NCBI GenBank assembly: GCA_003254885.1
Contig: QANT01006779.1
Span: forward strand, 1 to 64,000
Source of the DNA: Purshia tridentata
Lineage: Eukaryota > Streptophyta > Magnoliopsida > Rosales > Rosaceae
Length of the DNA stretch: 64,000 nt
Direction of reading: 5' to 3'
Positions 51,186 through 61,867 of the stretch are shown one piece after another. The first letter of the stretch is position 1; every line of letters begins with the position of its first letter. Made by a program: the position numbers and the translations under genes. The notes beneath the pieces were generated by a model that was not told the origin of the DNA, searched no databases, and was given only the letters and a program-made list of their open reading frames with translations.

Positions 51186-51404
51186 TTCTAGAGAGAATAT
51201 TTGCAAATTTTGAAATTTGCGAATGTCGACATGTACAGAGTGATGACATAGTGTCGACATGGTGCAAACACGGTGCCGACAGGGTGTAGACACTGTGTCG
51301 ACACAAACTGGCTGCAGCACGTGTCGTTACTATGTCAACACTATGTCAGCACTATGTCGGCATCACCAATTTTTGGAGTTTACAAATGTAATCTCTAGAG
51401 AAAA
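51186..51404. repeat. Hairpin unit 2 with TGTCGACA core
   Basis: Arms TCTAGAGAGAATATTTGCAA and, on the other strand, TCTCTAGAGATTACATTTGTA enclose a core with at least six GTGTCGACA-like copies. A further looser group of TCGAC(C/T)AT-type copies follows at about 51615-51690. Confidence 0.8.
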
Positions 51405-52314
51405 TCTCTTAATATAAATCACATGATTTGACAATTAGCTTATTATGAGTAAAAATAGGTAGTTTTAACTTTTAATACCTTAAACTAATCTTTTTTTACT
51501 CTTTGGACAGTTTTTGGACTAAAACATTTTTAGTTGCCATATGGTTAACACTTTGTCGAACAAAAAATTAATTTTAACAAAAATATATAAATTAGGCTGC
51601 AGTACTATCTAAATGGTTGTACCAACATTTGTCGATCATGTATCGACTATTTATCGGCCATGTGTTGACCAAGTGTCATTTATCGACCATCAAAATTCAG
51701 ATATAGAACGTACAACAAACCCATATTAGAATTTCAGATATGGAAAAAAAACCTAAATCGAAATTTTATTTTCAAAAAAAAAAACCATGTCAAATTTTAT
51801 ACTTGTAACAACCAACACATATTGAGATTTCAAATTTATAACAATAAACCCATACCATCACAGATAGAGAGAAATCAATATTTAAAACCATATAAATCAA
51901 TAACCAAAAGACAAAGCACAAAAAGATGGTGCTACAAACTCATATAAATCAAACTTTATCTTATTTGTGTAAATGTTTATGAACAATCAATAACCCATAA
52001 ATAAATAAATAAAAAATTTATTAGAAAATTCATTATTAATTCAATTAAAAATTATAACATTTTGTAATTCAAAGTTGCAAAAAAATTAACACAGTACTTT
52101 TCCTTTTCTTCCTCATCAGATAGCTCTCCCATTGCTAGCTTTTCATACAAAGCATTATTATTCTCCAATGTCACATAGCTATCTGATCCATCATTAACGA
52201 CTTTCACCTCAAATTTGTCCTTACATTTTAACCAAAAAATAATAATAATTAATATTAGTTGAAAGATAAATTAATAACTACAGATAAATAATTAAACAAT
52301 CAGTCCTTCTTTAA

Positions 52315-52512
52315 AGAGAATGATTGCATTTTCAAAGTTTGCAGATGTAGACACAGTGCTGACATGGAGTAGATACTGTGTCGACATGAAATTCTAAAAC
52401 TTGTTGCGGCATTTTATAACTTGCTATTGCACGTCATCTGTGTCGATCCTATGTCTGCACTGTGTCGACATTGTGTCAGCGTTCGCAAAATTTAAAAAAT
52501 GCAGTCATTCTC
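52315..52512. repeat. Hairpin unit 3 with TGTCGACA core
   Basis: Arms GAGAATGATTGCATTTTCAA and GAGAATGACTGCATTTTTTA (opposite strand) lead into GACACAGTGCTGACAT and GACACAATGTCGACAC. It has the same architecture as the other two units. Confidence 0.85.
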
Positions 52513-52890
52513 ACCTAAGAAAATCTCATTAAACAACAATAATCTTGTTTCCTAAAGTAATAATGGGCAAGTAACATTTTTAGTTTAAACAAAGTTACAA
52601 AACACACTAATGTACTTACTTAAAATGGAATATGTGATATACAACCTTCAATTTCTTCAAATAACTTAACAAAGAAACTATAGACAATTGTTCCCAAAAT
52701 AGAGAGTTCAATGGCTCAAAAAACTCATTATAATCAGATAACAATGAGAACCAAAGTTGACCAAAACCACCTTAATCAATTCGCAAAACCCTAAAAAATT
52801 TCTGAAACTCTGCCTACGCCTTTTAATTTTATATTAATCTTAAATTGCACTTTTAAACTCAAAATGAATTCTTTCAAAATCCAATGAAAT

Positions 52891-53298
52891 CTATATTGAA
52901 CACACCCCTAATTTATAAACCAAGCTAAGCTTTGGGTCTGTACCTAACTCAAACAAATTTGATTTTGTAGAATGTGGCTTTACAGAACCATCTCCAAAAT
53001 GATAGTTCTGCTCATAATTGATTTGTGTTGTCCACAAAAAAACCAACAACACCATTAGTACGGCAAAAAACACCATTGCTGCCCGAACCATCTTGGCGTA
53101 TCTCTTCAAAGGTTTACAGTGGTTGAGAAGGATCTTAGAGAAAGTATCCTTCCTTGACACTCCACATGACTTTTCATTCCCATGTATACATTTACTATAT
53201 TTTGTATATAAATGATCCATTTTGACAGGTTCCACCTCTTCGTAATTTCTATTGGATATGAAATGATCTATTTTGAACATATGAAATAATTTTTTCAC
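52891..53298 (-). other. Unrecognised 135-codon frame in the MULE
   Basis: One hydrophobic stretch (VRAAMVFFAVLMVLLVFLW) could be a membrane anchor, flanked by basic residues. I do not recognise the protein. It may be a captured host fragment or a chance frame. Confidence 0.25.
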
Positions 53299-53533
53299 AA
53301 CTTCAACAAAGATCTAAATTTGTTTACTACTTGGTTGCTTATAATAAAAACTTAAATATCTCATAAATAAGGCTAGAGATCCCTTTACCAACATCAAATA
53401 GATGTTGCTAAGAGCAAATTGATCACAGGGAGAAGATTGAGCTCAACCTATTGTTGTTAGGTTTGTTGGAAATTTTCAAGAGCTGTGCAAGCATCATGTA
53501 ATAACCTGAAATAGAAATGATGGTTTTTCTTTT

Positions 53534-53581
53534 AATTTGGGTTCTCATTGTTATAATCAGATAACAATGAGAACCCAAATT
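53534..53581. repeat. Perfect 21-bp inverted repeat
   Basis: The arms AATTTGGGTTCTCATTGTTAT and its exact complement are separated by six bases. The right arm continues into a copy of a sequence that also occurs at about 52731-52790, 0.8 kb away. Confidence 0.9.
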
Positions 53582-54125
53582 GACCAAAATCAACCTTAAT
53601 CAATTCCCAAAACCCAAAACCTAGAATTATACTAATACAATAAAAGACAAAGGATAATTAAGAAAATGAAAATGAAACCCAGAAAACACATTGAGAAAAA
53701 GAGAAAAAAATAAACATACTTGAGGCAACGGGCGTCGACGCCGGAGTTCTTGGAGGAAAGGCATCGTAGCTGGTGATCTTCTTTTTAGCGCGATGAAATT
53801 CGACGTTAGGGCCATCAAGTTTCTTAAACTTCTTGAACTCTTTCTAGGATAACCATAAGAGTTATAAGACTTCCACAACTCAACTTACCTAGCAACCATA
53901 AACCATTGACAGAAGAGAATGAGAAAAAGAAAAGGCATGCTATTAAACTAGAGAGAAGAAGATGATATACAGTCATAAACCATTGGGCATTTTGGTCTTC
54001 TTATCAAAGGGCATTTTTGTCCGAATTAAGGTAAAGAGCTAAAAAAGATTAGATTTTATCAGAAGGGTTAAAAAAGTGAGTTTGTTAATTAAAGGGTATA
54101 TTTAATAGAATTACCCTTTAACTTT

Positions 54126-54850
54126 TGTGCATAATTCAAAACAATATCGAGGAAGATGAGGGGACGGTGGTACTTGGTAGTATGTGTTTTTCCCTTTAGA
54201 ATTTGTTGTTAAAATGAGGACTGGTGAGCTTGATGTGGCTGGTGCCGACTTTGGCCACGTAACCATGTATTAATCGTTGGAGTACTCTGACGGTTAAAAC
54301 CATTGGTTCGTGTTCACAGGAGAAATGGTGAAATACGAAGAGTAAGATAATAAATCATCGTTTATAATGCACGAGCAATTGAGCATATGCCTCCACGGCT
54401 CCAGTCCAGCTATGTCTGCGCTCATGATCTGCTCTCTCTATCGTCTTGCATACAATGCAAAGCCTTCTGTTGCGTAGAAATTACAACGGCGACTACAGAA
54501 ATTCCCAATTCGTCTTTTTGCATGCGCCGACTATTCTTCTTTGACCAAAGACCAAACACCAAAGCCCAAAGCTCCTGCTAAGTTTACAGCCGTATAGGGA
54601 GAAATAAGTTTCCGAAAATCACGACTGACACGTGTGCGACTTAGAATATAAGTGGACCCCACACGCAAAACACCACGTGAGACGGTGAGAGTCATTTCGG
54701 GGTTCGGTTTGGTTCGTTCAATTGTTGAGCAAAATTCAAAACCTACCTCTCCAAGCAAAGCAAAAATTGAAAAGGGTATTCATGCCCAGACAAGCCCAGC
54801 TAATATGCCGCGAATCTTCTGTGTCCCACTGACAGTGGTAGCTGCATGTT
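54126..54850. other. Promoter-side spacer of the UPF0114 gene
   Basis: No gene seen. Short frames around 54387-54758 have no recognisable content. Confidence 0.45.
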
Positions 54851-54860
54851 GTATATAAAC
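54851..54860 (+). promoter_or_regulatory. Probable TATA box of the UPF0114 gene
   Basis: GTATATAAAC about 85 bases before the chosen ATG. The upstream in-frame ATG at 54881 would then sit at or near the transcription start, which argues for the ATG at 54941. Confidence 0.55.
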
Positions 54861-54940
54861 CCACCCTCCACCCCACACCAATGACCAAACAAACAACTAA
54901 GTATCTTCATTCGTCAAAGCCTCAAAGGAGCAGCAAAACA

Positions 54941-56373
54941 ATGGCAACCACTAGGTTATTGCGCACGTTTAAGCCTATGACTATTCATTCCTCCTCCTCC
55001 TCTTCTCCTTCTTCTTCTTCAGCTTCTTCGTCGCCACCTACAACACTCAAGTGTTCGAGCAAGGCCGGTGGTGGGTTGAACGGAGAGAAGAGAGTAATGC
55101 TTACTGGGAATACTTATGATCATCATGAGAGGAACCAAAGGGTGGTTGCGAAAGCATCAGTAGCCGCTTCAGAGACACTGACAAGGTCTGAGCCACAAGT
55201 GAATCAAGGAGTAATAGAATTGGCTTCTCTAGTTACAAAGGCAAACTGTGCTTTCCCCATTCTATTAAGAAAGGCTCTCAAACGAAAACCTTTGATGCTG
55301 CAGGTCCAGATGTTCATTGAAAGGGTATGCCAATCACCAAAATCCAAATATATATATTGTTTTCTTTTCAAATTTGATTACTAGTCTCTTTGCTTTAAGC
55401 TTAATTCTTTAACTAATTACATGTTCTCAACCGTGCGTGCAGGGCATAATAGACTGTCGATTCTTTACATTACTTGCTGTTGCAGGTTCCTTACTTGGTT
55501 CATTGTTGTGCTTTGTCGAGGTGAGACATTTTTTTTCAATTCCTTGTAAATTAATCGTTGACTAATTAAGAATGAGAACAATTTTATTTCTTTTAGCATT
55601 GACATATCATGTCATATTTAACGTAATTAAGTTAAAATATTGCAGGGTTGCTTTATTGTTATAGAGTCATATTTCCAGTATTTCCAAGCCTTGTCGGAGA
55701 AGACAGATCAAGGACATATGGTGCACCTACTTATTGAAGCCATAGGTACATACCAATTAACTCTCGCTCTCTCTTCTACTGTATATATAGCTAATACCCA
55801 CATACCCACATTAGACTATAGTCTATATATAGTGTATAATATATAATTACATTTTGATTCTTTTTACAGACATGTTCCTAGTAGGAACTGCCATGCTTAT
55901 TTTCGGAGTTGGGTTGTATGCCATGTTTGTGGGGTCAAAGGCCGTGAAAGACAAAGGACCAAGGTTTACGGAGTCAAACTTATTTGGCCTCTTCTATATG
56001 AAGGTACCTTTCAATAACTTTTTACATGAATTGCATTTTGCACCAATTAACATAAATGTTTAATACAGTCATTAGACATACATACATATGCATGTTCTTA
56101 ATTAGATGGTGTTATTAATTCGTGCAGTCAGCTCCAGCATGGGTTGATATGAAATCGGTTTCGCAAGCGAAATCAAAAATTGGGCATGCAGTGGTGATGA
56201 TACTTCAAGTGGGACTGTTGGACAAGTTCAAGAGTATACCTCTGGTTACGCCTCTGGATCTTGCTTGCTTTGCAGGAGCTGTGCTTGTCTCCTCTGCTTG
56301 TATCTTCCTTCTCTCCAGACTTGGTTCATCTGCTACCACTGCTACTACTGCCACTGCTCTCCTTCGAAGATAG
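54941..56373 (+). CDS. UPF0114 (YqhA-like) family protein, predicted plastid membrane protein
   Basis: Five exons, 54941-55324, 55443-55520, 55646-55745, 55870-56003 and 56128-56373, sum to 942 bases (313 residues). The Ser-rich N-terminus (SSSSSSPSSSSASSSPP) looks like a plastid transit peptide. The conserved part starts near FIERGIIDCRFFTLLAVAGSLLGSLLCF and has about four membrane segments, including DMFLVGTAMLIFGVGLYAMF and the C-terminal LDLACFAGAVLVSSACIFLL. The match to UPF0114 rests on this pattern and on resemblance to Arabidopsis At4g19390/At5g13720. The molecular role is not established. All introns are GT-AG and the frame is intact. Confidence 0.88.
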
Positions 56374-58590
56374 ATCATACAACTAATGATCAATGATCAC
56401 GTGTCATCCACAACCCGTACACCTCAAAGTTTTCCAACAGACATTAATTCCATCCAATTGATTTATTAATTTGTAACCCATTCTTTTTGTAGTACGTATG
56501 TATGTACCAATTGAATACTTATATGTAGCCATACTCAGGCCAAAATATGTATACTGCACGTACACAAGGTGAGAAGTAAAAGCTCAATGTATAGTTAGAC
56601 AATAATTTGTGTAGTTTCTGTCTTTATTAATTTATGTCGTGATCCAAATAGCCATTTCATCTCTTTGTTTGAAGGTGGACTAAAAGATTGAAGCATTCAA
56701 TTTGGTTATTTCTTGTCCACCAAGAAAAATTTTACTAGGAAAGTAGATTTTCTGCTACATTCTTTTGGTACCAAATTATACTAGACTTTTAATTTTAGCC
56801 ATTGAAATAAATTCAAAGATTAAGATTATGCTACATATTTAATGAGTCAATTCTCTCATATAAGAAATAGCCGAAAGCTTGTGCAACAAGCAACAATGAC
56901 TACTCAATGACATAAAGACAAGTACTTGAACAAATTAATTTGAAAACAAAATTTTAAAGTCTTAGAAATTGGACGTGGTTAGGATCATGGGTCGTAACCA
57001 TATATAAATTATTGGAAAGAATATCATCATCAAACACTAAGCAGAATGGAGGCCGAACTAAAAGATCCAAGGCCCAGCTCCAAACTAAGCCCTAAGTTGG
57101 TGCCCTTTATCAATACAAAGCGCGGAAATAAGGCAACACAAGCCGTTGATTAAAAAGAGAGAAACCAACGTTTCTAAACAAAACAAAAAAAGCTACTGGG
57201 ATTTTTGTAGAAAACACAAAGAATGATGCGAAGAAATGCGTTTTCACTTTTCAGGAATGCGTTAAGGTTGGCTTCCGACGCGTTTCGATTATTATGCTTT
57301 AATTTTTTAATTCAAAGACCCATGCTATGCAATTTAAAATCTTCATTTTGTATTATTTTTTCTTGACTTTTTTAATTTTTGGGTGTGAGTGCTCAGTGCT
57401 TTATAGGCATCGGTGAGATCAATTTTTCCAGTCAGTCGGTTATACACAGAGGAATTGAAGTAATATCAGCAAGTGGGTGATCAAGTAAAGCATAGTTTGG
57501 ATCGAGTGAATGGTCCTGGGAATTAAAGAAACACAGGTAAAAAGTTAAGTAGTTTTACCGATGTGGGTTTGGGCAGAGCTGGGCAGCTGGGCTTATGTTT
57601 GCTTTGTTATTCGACTTGTGCAATTGCTTCTAATCTCTTTATGGCATTTGTGGCACGCCAATGTATTGCTATTATAATTATATGAAGAAGCATCGAGTGC
57701 CTTCTGTTCAGTATTTATTTTCTTTTGGTGAATATCTTTTAACCAAGTTCACCACATGGTTCTAATCTGTGATTCTGAGAAAGCAAGTTCATATTTCATC
57801 ATATTATTCAGTAGTTTACACACACACATATGCACAAATTTATTCATAATCAACCGGCTCTGTATTGTTTATAATAGCAGAGAAAAAAAATCCTTGACAG
57901 AAATTTTGTTCCTTTTTTTACCACATTCTGAGGGAGTGTTTGAAGTTGCATCTAACATATGGTTTACATTTTGGAATTGCAGCATGTTGAGGCCATTCTT
58001 CTTCAGGGTGTTTGTGGTGTTAGCAACTTAGCAGAGAACGTTTCAGGGTAAGTGATTTTTTCTCTTTTTAGTATTGAGCTGTGTGACTAGGATAATGTGT
58101 ATAATAAACATTCAAGCATTCAGTTAAAAGAAAAACCCAGCACTGGGAACACATTCATATATCCAGTACTGGGTATCACAAAACCATGTTATAACACGAC
58201 ATACAGAACAACCACCTTGCAGCCCTTAATCAGGCTTTCCAATCAACAAGATCAAGATGATACCATCACAGAGTTTGTTGGAAAATGAAAATAATAATTT
58301 GTATACTGCATCATATGGTATATTGAAAATTGTAAATGACTATTAAATATGTAAAGCAGTCATATTAATTGAGGCAGTAGAGTTGTAAAACCTAACTAAG
58401 ATCATTATAGTAAATTCATATAATTTTTTAATTTCAAATATGCAGGCTGCCATGGGAATTCGCCCAAGCTCATCCAATCCTTCTGTCTAGCAGATAACTA
58501 ATGCTTCTATGGACACACCTCAAATTCCATTGAAGACCAAGCATTAAGGTCAATACTTGTCGCTTGGATTTGGTTCCGAGGCCCCAGCCC
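56374..58590. other. Spacer, with a possible exon pair of an unidentified or truncated gene
   Basis: At about 57222 an ATG opens a short basic, amphipathic stretch (MMRRNAFSLFRNALRLASDAF) like a mitochondrial presequence, but it soon ends. At about 57983-58047 a segment bounded by TTGCAG and GTAAGT reads HVEAILLQGVCGVSNLAE. The two could not be connected and no family was recognised. From about 58110 the DNA is similar to 61370-61480, part of the ARI duplication. Confidence 0.3.
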
Positions 58591-60240
58591 CTAAATGTCC
58601 ACCTCCGAAAGGCCATTTTCCAACGCTCTAACCAGCTTCTTAAAATAGTCTCCAGTCACCTTTGTCAAGTTTACGAGCTTAAAATGGAATTCATTGAATT
58701 TTTCCTTTGGGCCATGAGCTAAGAAAAACTGTTTCAGATCCTTCTCGGCGCATCGGTGAAGCCTCTCCAGGCTGAACTCTGCTTGGCCTTGCAAGTACTC
58801 AAATAGCTGTCCTTTAGCATGCTCATTCTCAGGTATGAAGTAGCCATATGCATAGGTCCATTGCAATACCTGCCTACATTCAATTATCTGTTGCCACGCC
58901 TCTTTAATGAAATTGAACTTAAAGTCAGGTTCATCTTGTATGCTAGCAAGTATCTGAATGTGCACAGTTTGAACCTTATGGAAATCCTCAAGAGCTTTTT
59001 GCTTTGAAGATTTATTGTTTGCCCAGCGTTCATAATAATGAATGTATCTCTGTAAATATTCCTTTAGCTTCTTTTTCTCCCTCTCCTCACCGTCAGCATC
59101 ACCCCCCACAGTTGGTTGATAACGATTGCAATGACAATGACCCTTTTCATAGCCTTTGAGGCATAACCAGCAAAATCTAAATCCACAAGGTTCTCTGCAG
59201 GTCATGTGATTACACCCTTGGTTCTTCTCAATTGCTCTTTTGCACTTGGGACAAGGCTTGGTATTAACCAGTATCCATTGCGCGCATTGAGAGTCGTCCT
59301 TATTCTTCAAAATCCACTTTGCCACAGTCCCGCAGTCTACAGGGCGATGAATCTCCTCTGTACAATTCCAACAGAAACCATTCGAGCAAAGACACAAAAC
59401 ATCATAACTTTGAGCAGCATCCGCATCAAACTTAACAGCATAATCGCAGCCCGGAGCAGGACACCACTTGATCTCCGTACTATGTTCCACATAAGATCTT
59501 AGCAGGTACCGCTTGCGCCTCTCATACTCGTGGTCTTGTTGGGATATGAAAGCAGAGATTAAATCATGATCAACTGCAGCCTTACAAGATGGTTCAGGGC
59601 ATGTCAGCATCAAACATGCAGAACCCTCGTTGATCGATGTTCTAATGTAACCTGTCCAGCAATCTCGACAAAACGGATGACCACAACCTGCTGAGAAAAT
59701 CATATTCGATTGCTCCGATGTGTAATCATCAAAGCATATTCCGCAAGTAATTACATCACTGCCATTAAATTGAACCAGTACTGGTTCCTTGAACAAGCCT
59801 ACCTTGTGTCGGACTCCATCTTCATCAGCAAACCATTGATCGTGCAGTTTTGCAACTTTCCAATTGAAGTGACAGAGAAGGAAGCAAGCAGCAGCCTTTG
59901 GTATGGAAAGGACAGTGGACACTCTGGCAATTTCATTCTCCTCAAGTTGGACAATTTCTTCTTCTTTCAGAACTGTATAATAATTTTTCTGGGTCTGATC
60001 AAGAGACACTGTTTCACCATACTCATTGCCCATGTCGTTCAGCTCTTCAATATTATACCCAGAATCATCAGAAGCACTTCCGTCGCCGCCATAGTCCAAT
60101 TCTTCTTCATCATCGCTCATCGTGCCGGCCCCGTACTTGTCTTTCTTGTCCATGGCTTGTAGAAAAGAAAACCTAACAGAGCCTTCGATCGTTGTGCTGC
60201 CAATCACTTGTTTGGACTGTGATGCTTTTCTTGGTAGCAT
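58591..60240 (-). CDS. RBR-type E3 ubiquitin ligase, ARIADNE subfamily (copy A, intronless)
   Basis: 549 residues in one exon. An acidic N-terminus (SDDEEELDYGGDGS) is followed by a UBA-like segment (about 95-150), RING1 (C166-C214), IBR (about 240-305), RING2 (C330-C369) and an Ariadne helical domain to the end. RING2 has the catalytic cysteine in NQGCNHMTC (Cys343), so ligase chemistry is possible. RBR ligases take ubiquitin from E2 onto this cysteine before passing it to substrate. A second in-frame ATG at 60153 (MDKKDKYG) would give 520 residues and place the acidic region near the start as in other ARI proteins, so the true start is uncertain. The canonical ARI7/8 genes have many introns; this copy has none, which suggests a retrocopy origin. 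Confidence 0.92.
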   Translation of the reverse strand: MLPRKASQSKQVIGSTTIEGSVRFSFLQAMDKKDKYGAGTMSDDEEELDYGGDGSASDDSGYNIEELNDMGNEYGETVSLDQTQKNYYTVLKEEEIVQLEENEIARVSTVLSIPKAAACFLLCHFNWKVAKLHDQWFADEDGVRHKVGLFKEPVLVQFNGSDVITCGICFDDYTSEQSNMIFSAGCGHPFCRDCWTGYIRTSINEGSACLMLTCPEPSCKAAVDHDLISAFISQQDHEYERRKRYLLRSYVEHSTEIKWCPAPGCDYAVKFDADAAQSYDVLCLCSNGFCWNCTEEIHRPVDCGTVAKWILKNKDDSQCAQWILVNTKPCPKCKRAIEKNQGCNHMTCREPCGFRFCWLCLKGYEKGHCHCNRYQPTVGGDADGEEREKKKLKEYLQRYIHYYERWANNKSSKQKALEDFHKVQTVHIQILASIQDEPDFKFNFIKEAWQQIIECRQVLQWTYAYGYFIPENEHAKGQLFEYLQGQAEFSLERLHRCAEKDLKQFFLAHGPKEKFNEFHFKLVNLTKVTGDYFKKLVRALENGLSEVDI

Positions 60241-60410
60241 TTATGCGTCCCTACTAGGACTGCTTTTGACTTTGATTCATGCACCAGCACTTTTTTTAAA
60301 ATTAAAATCTAAATTTCTGATTTGACGAAATATTTCAAACTCCTAATATATAAAATTATCATGTCCGGTTGTTTTGGGGATGGATCCAGAACAATTCACC
60401 TAATATATAT

Positions 60411-60822
60411 ATATATACAAGTCCGTTTCAATGTAGGATTTCATATATAATTTTATTTGTGGGATTTTTTATGGGGCCTACTTCATATAATATTTCAACG
60501 ATCCGAACCATCTAATCTTTAGGTCTTTATTCAAAGATTATCTTTGTAAAAAAATTAGCCAAATTAGAAATCATTTGCCTATCTAACTTTGATCAAACAA
60601 ATAGACGAACTAAATATCTTGTATGAAACCATCTATTTGTTGGATCAAACTTAGATAAGTAAATAATTTCTAATTTGACTAATTTTTTACAAGAATAATT
60701 TATGAATAGAAGCCTAAAAATAGACGGTTTGGATTGTTGAAAAATTACATAAAGTAGGTCCATCCAGCCTATCCCACAATTAATCTTAAATGTGAGATCT
60801 CACACTTGAAAGTGCCTATATA
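60411..60822. mobile_element. Foldback MITE with about 190-bp arms
   Basis: Left arm 60411 to about 60604 and right arm about 60633-60822 are inverted copies. Both contain TTGTGGGAT(T/A), the stretch CCTACTT(C/T)AT(A/G)(T/ A)AAT, ATCC(G/A)AACC(A/G)TCTA and TCAAATTAGAAAT-like sequence. Identity is about 80% by eye, with a loop of about 28 bases. There is no coding content. The ends lie in TA-rich DNA, so a target duplication cannot be told from the background. Confidence 0.85.
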
Positions 60823-61867
60823 TATTTATATTAGAGTGGCTGTGACATTCTCTTGTTTAAAGAATTAAAATATTCTCCTTATTCTCAAAATGTTCGAAAA
60901 CAATATTGGAAAGGTTAGTTAGCACTTCGCGGTCTTTAAATATGTTAATTTGAAATTCCTATAGAAATTTTATTCCTAAATATTTTGAAAAAGAATAACA
61001 TGAAAGTTTCAGTTTAGTTTTTGTCAAAAGTTTGCTTTAGATCTTTACTTTTTTTGTGTCTATTTAATTTTGCCTCATATATTTATTATTCAAGTGGGGA
61101 GTAAAAAATCAAATGAATTCACGATACTTTTTGGATGTGAATGAACTTATTATTATTATTTATTTACAATTAAATTATATTATACTGTCAGAATTAAAAC
61201 AATAAAAAAAGAACAGTATAGAGGATACAAATCAGTTTATTTTTCACAAAGAAATTGGTTTAAAGTCCTTAAACATTGGTATTGGTTGCTGTAGAGCATC
61301 TCCTGTCATTTGTCCATGATGAGATATGCTTGGCAAGTGATCTCTTTTCCTTTTTCAGTATCTGTATGAACATTGAAGCATCCAAATAAAAGAAAAACCA
61401 GCACCTGTTAGACATTCATATATCCGGCACTGGGTATCACAAGACCATGTTATGAAATGACATACACAACAACCACCTCTTCAGTCAGACTCAGAACCAT
61501 GGGGGAAACCAAATTCAATTTAGAACTAGCAGAGCCATAAAACTGGCTTGAAATTAATACCTGTATATTGGACATCATATCGTATATTAAAAATTGGAAA
61601 TGACTAGTAAATGTAATATGAAGCTGCCATATAAAGTTAAGTTATAAGACCTTACCATGAATATTGATAAATAGAAACCGATTCAACATGATCAGTAAAG
61701 TAAACTCATGATTTTTTTTTACAATATGCAAAAAGGCCTTGAAGGCAATGGGAATTCACCCAAACCCATCCAATTTCTTTTCCGACATACCTCAGATTCC
61801 ATAGAAGACCAAGCATTAAGGCCAATACTTGTCTTATCACCTGGATTTGGTTCCAAGGCTCCAGCTC
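60823..61867. other. 3' flank of ARI copy B
   Basis: About 61370-61480 matches 58110-58225 (shared CATATATCC(A/G)G(T/C)ACTGGGTATCACA), so the ARI duplication extended well past the stop codon. A second matching stretch precedes the stop codon in both copies (AGACCAAGCATTAAGG). No other gene. Confidence 0.7.

Larger units (their letters stand above)
48178..54116. mobile_element. Mutator-like element (MULE), 5.9 kb, non-autonomous
   Basis: The terminal inverted repeats are about 130 bp and about 88% identical by eye. Both start GGGTAATT and share CTCACTTTTTTAACCCTT and AAAATCTAATCTTTTTTAGC. A perfect 9-bp target duplication, TTTAACTTT, flanks the element at 48169-48177 and 54117-54125. Long inverted repeats plus a 9-bp duplication are the signature of MULEs. 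No transposase frame is visible; the longest internal frame is 135 codons. The interior holds three hairpin units with a TGTCGACA core and some intron-like coding fragments, so it may have picked up foreign DNA. Confidence 0.93.
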
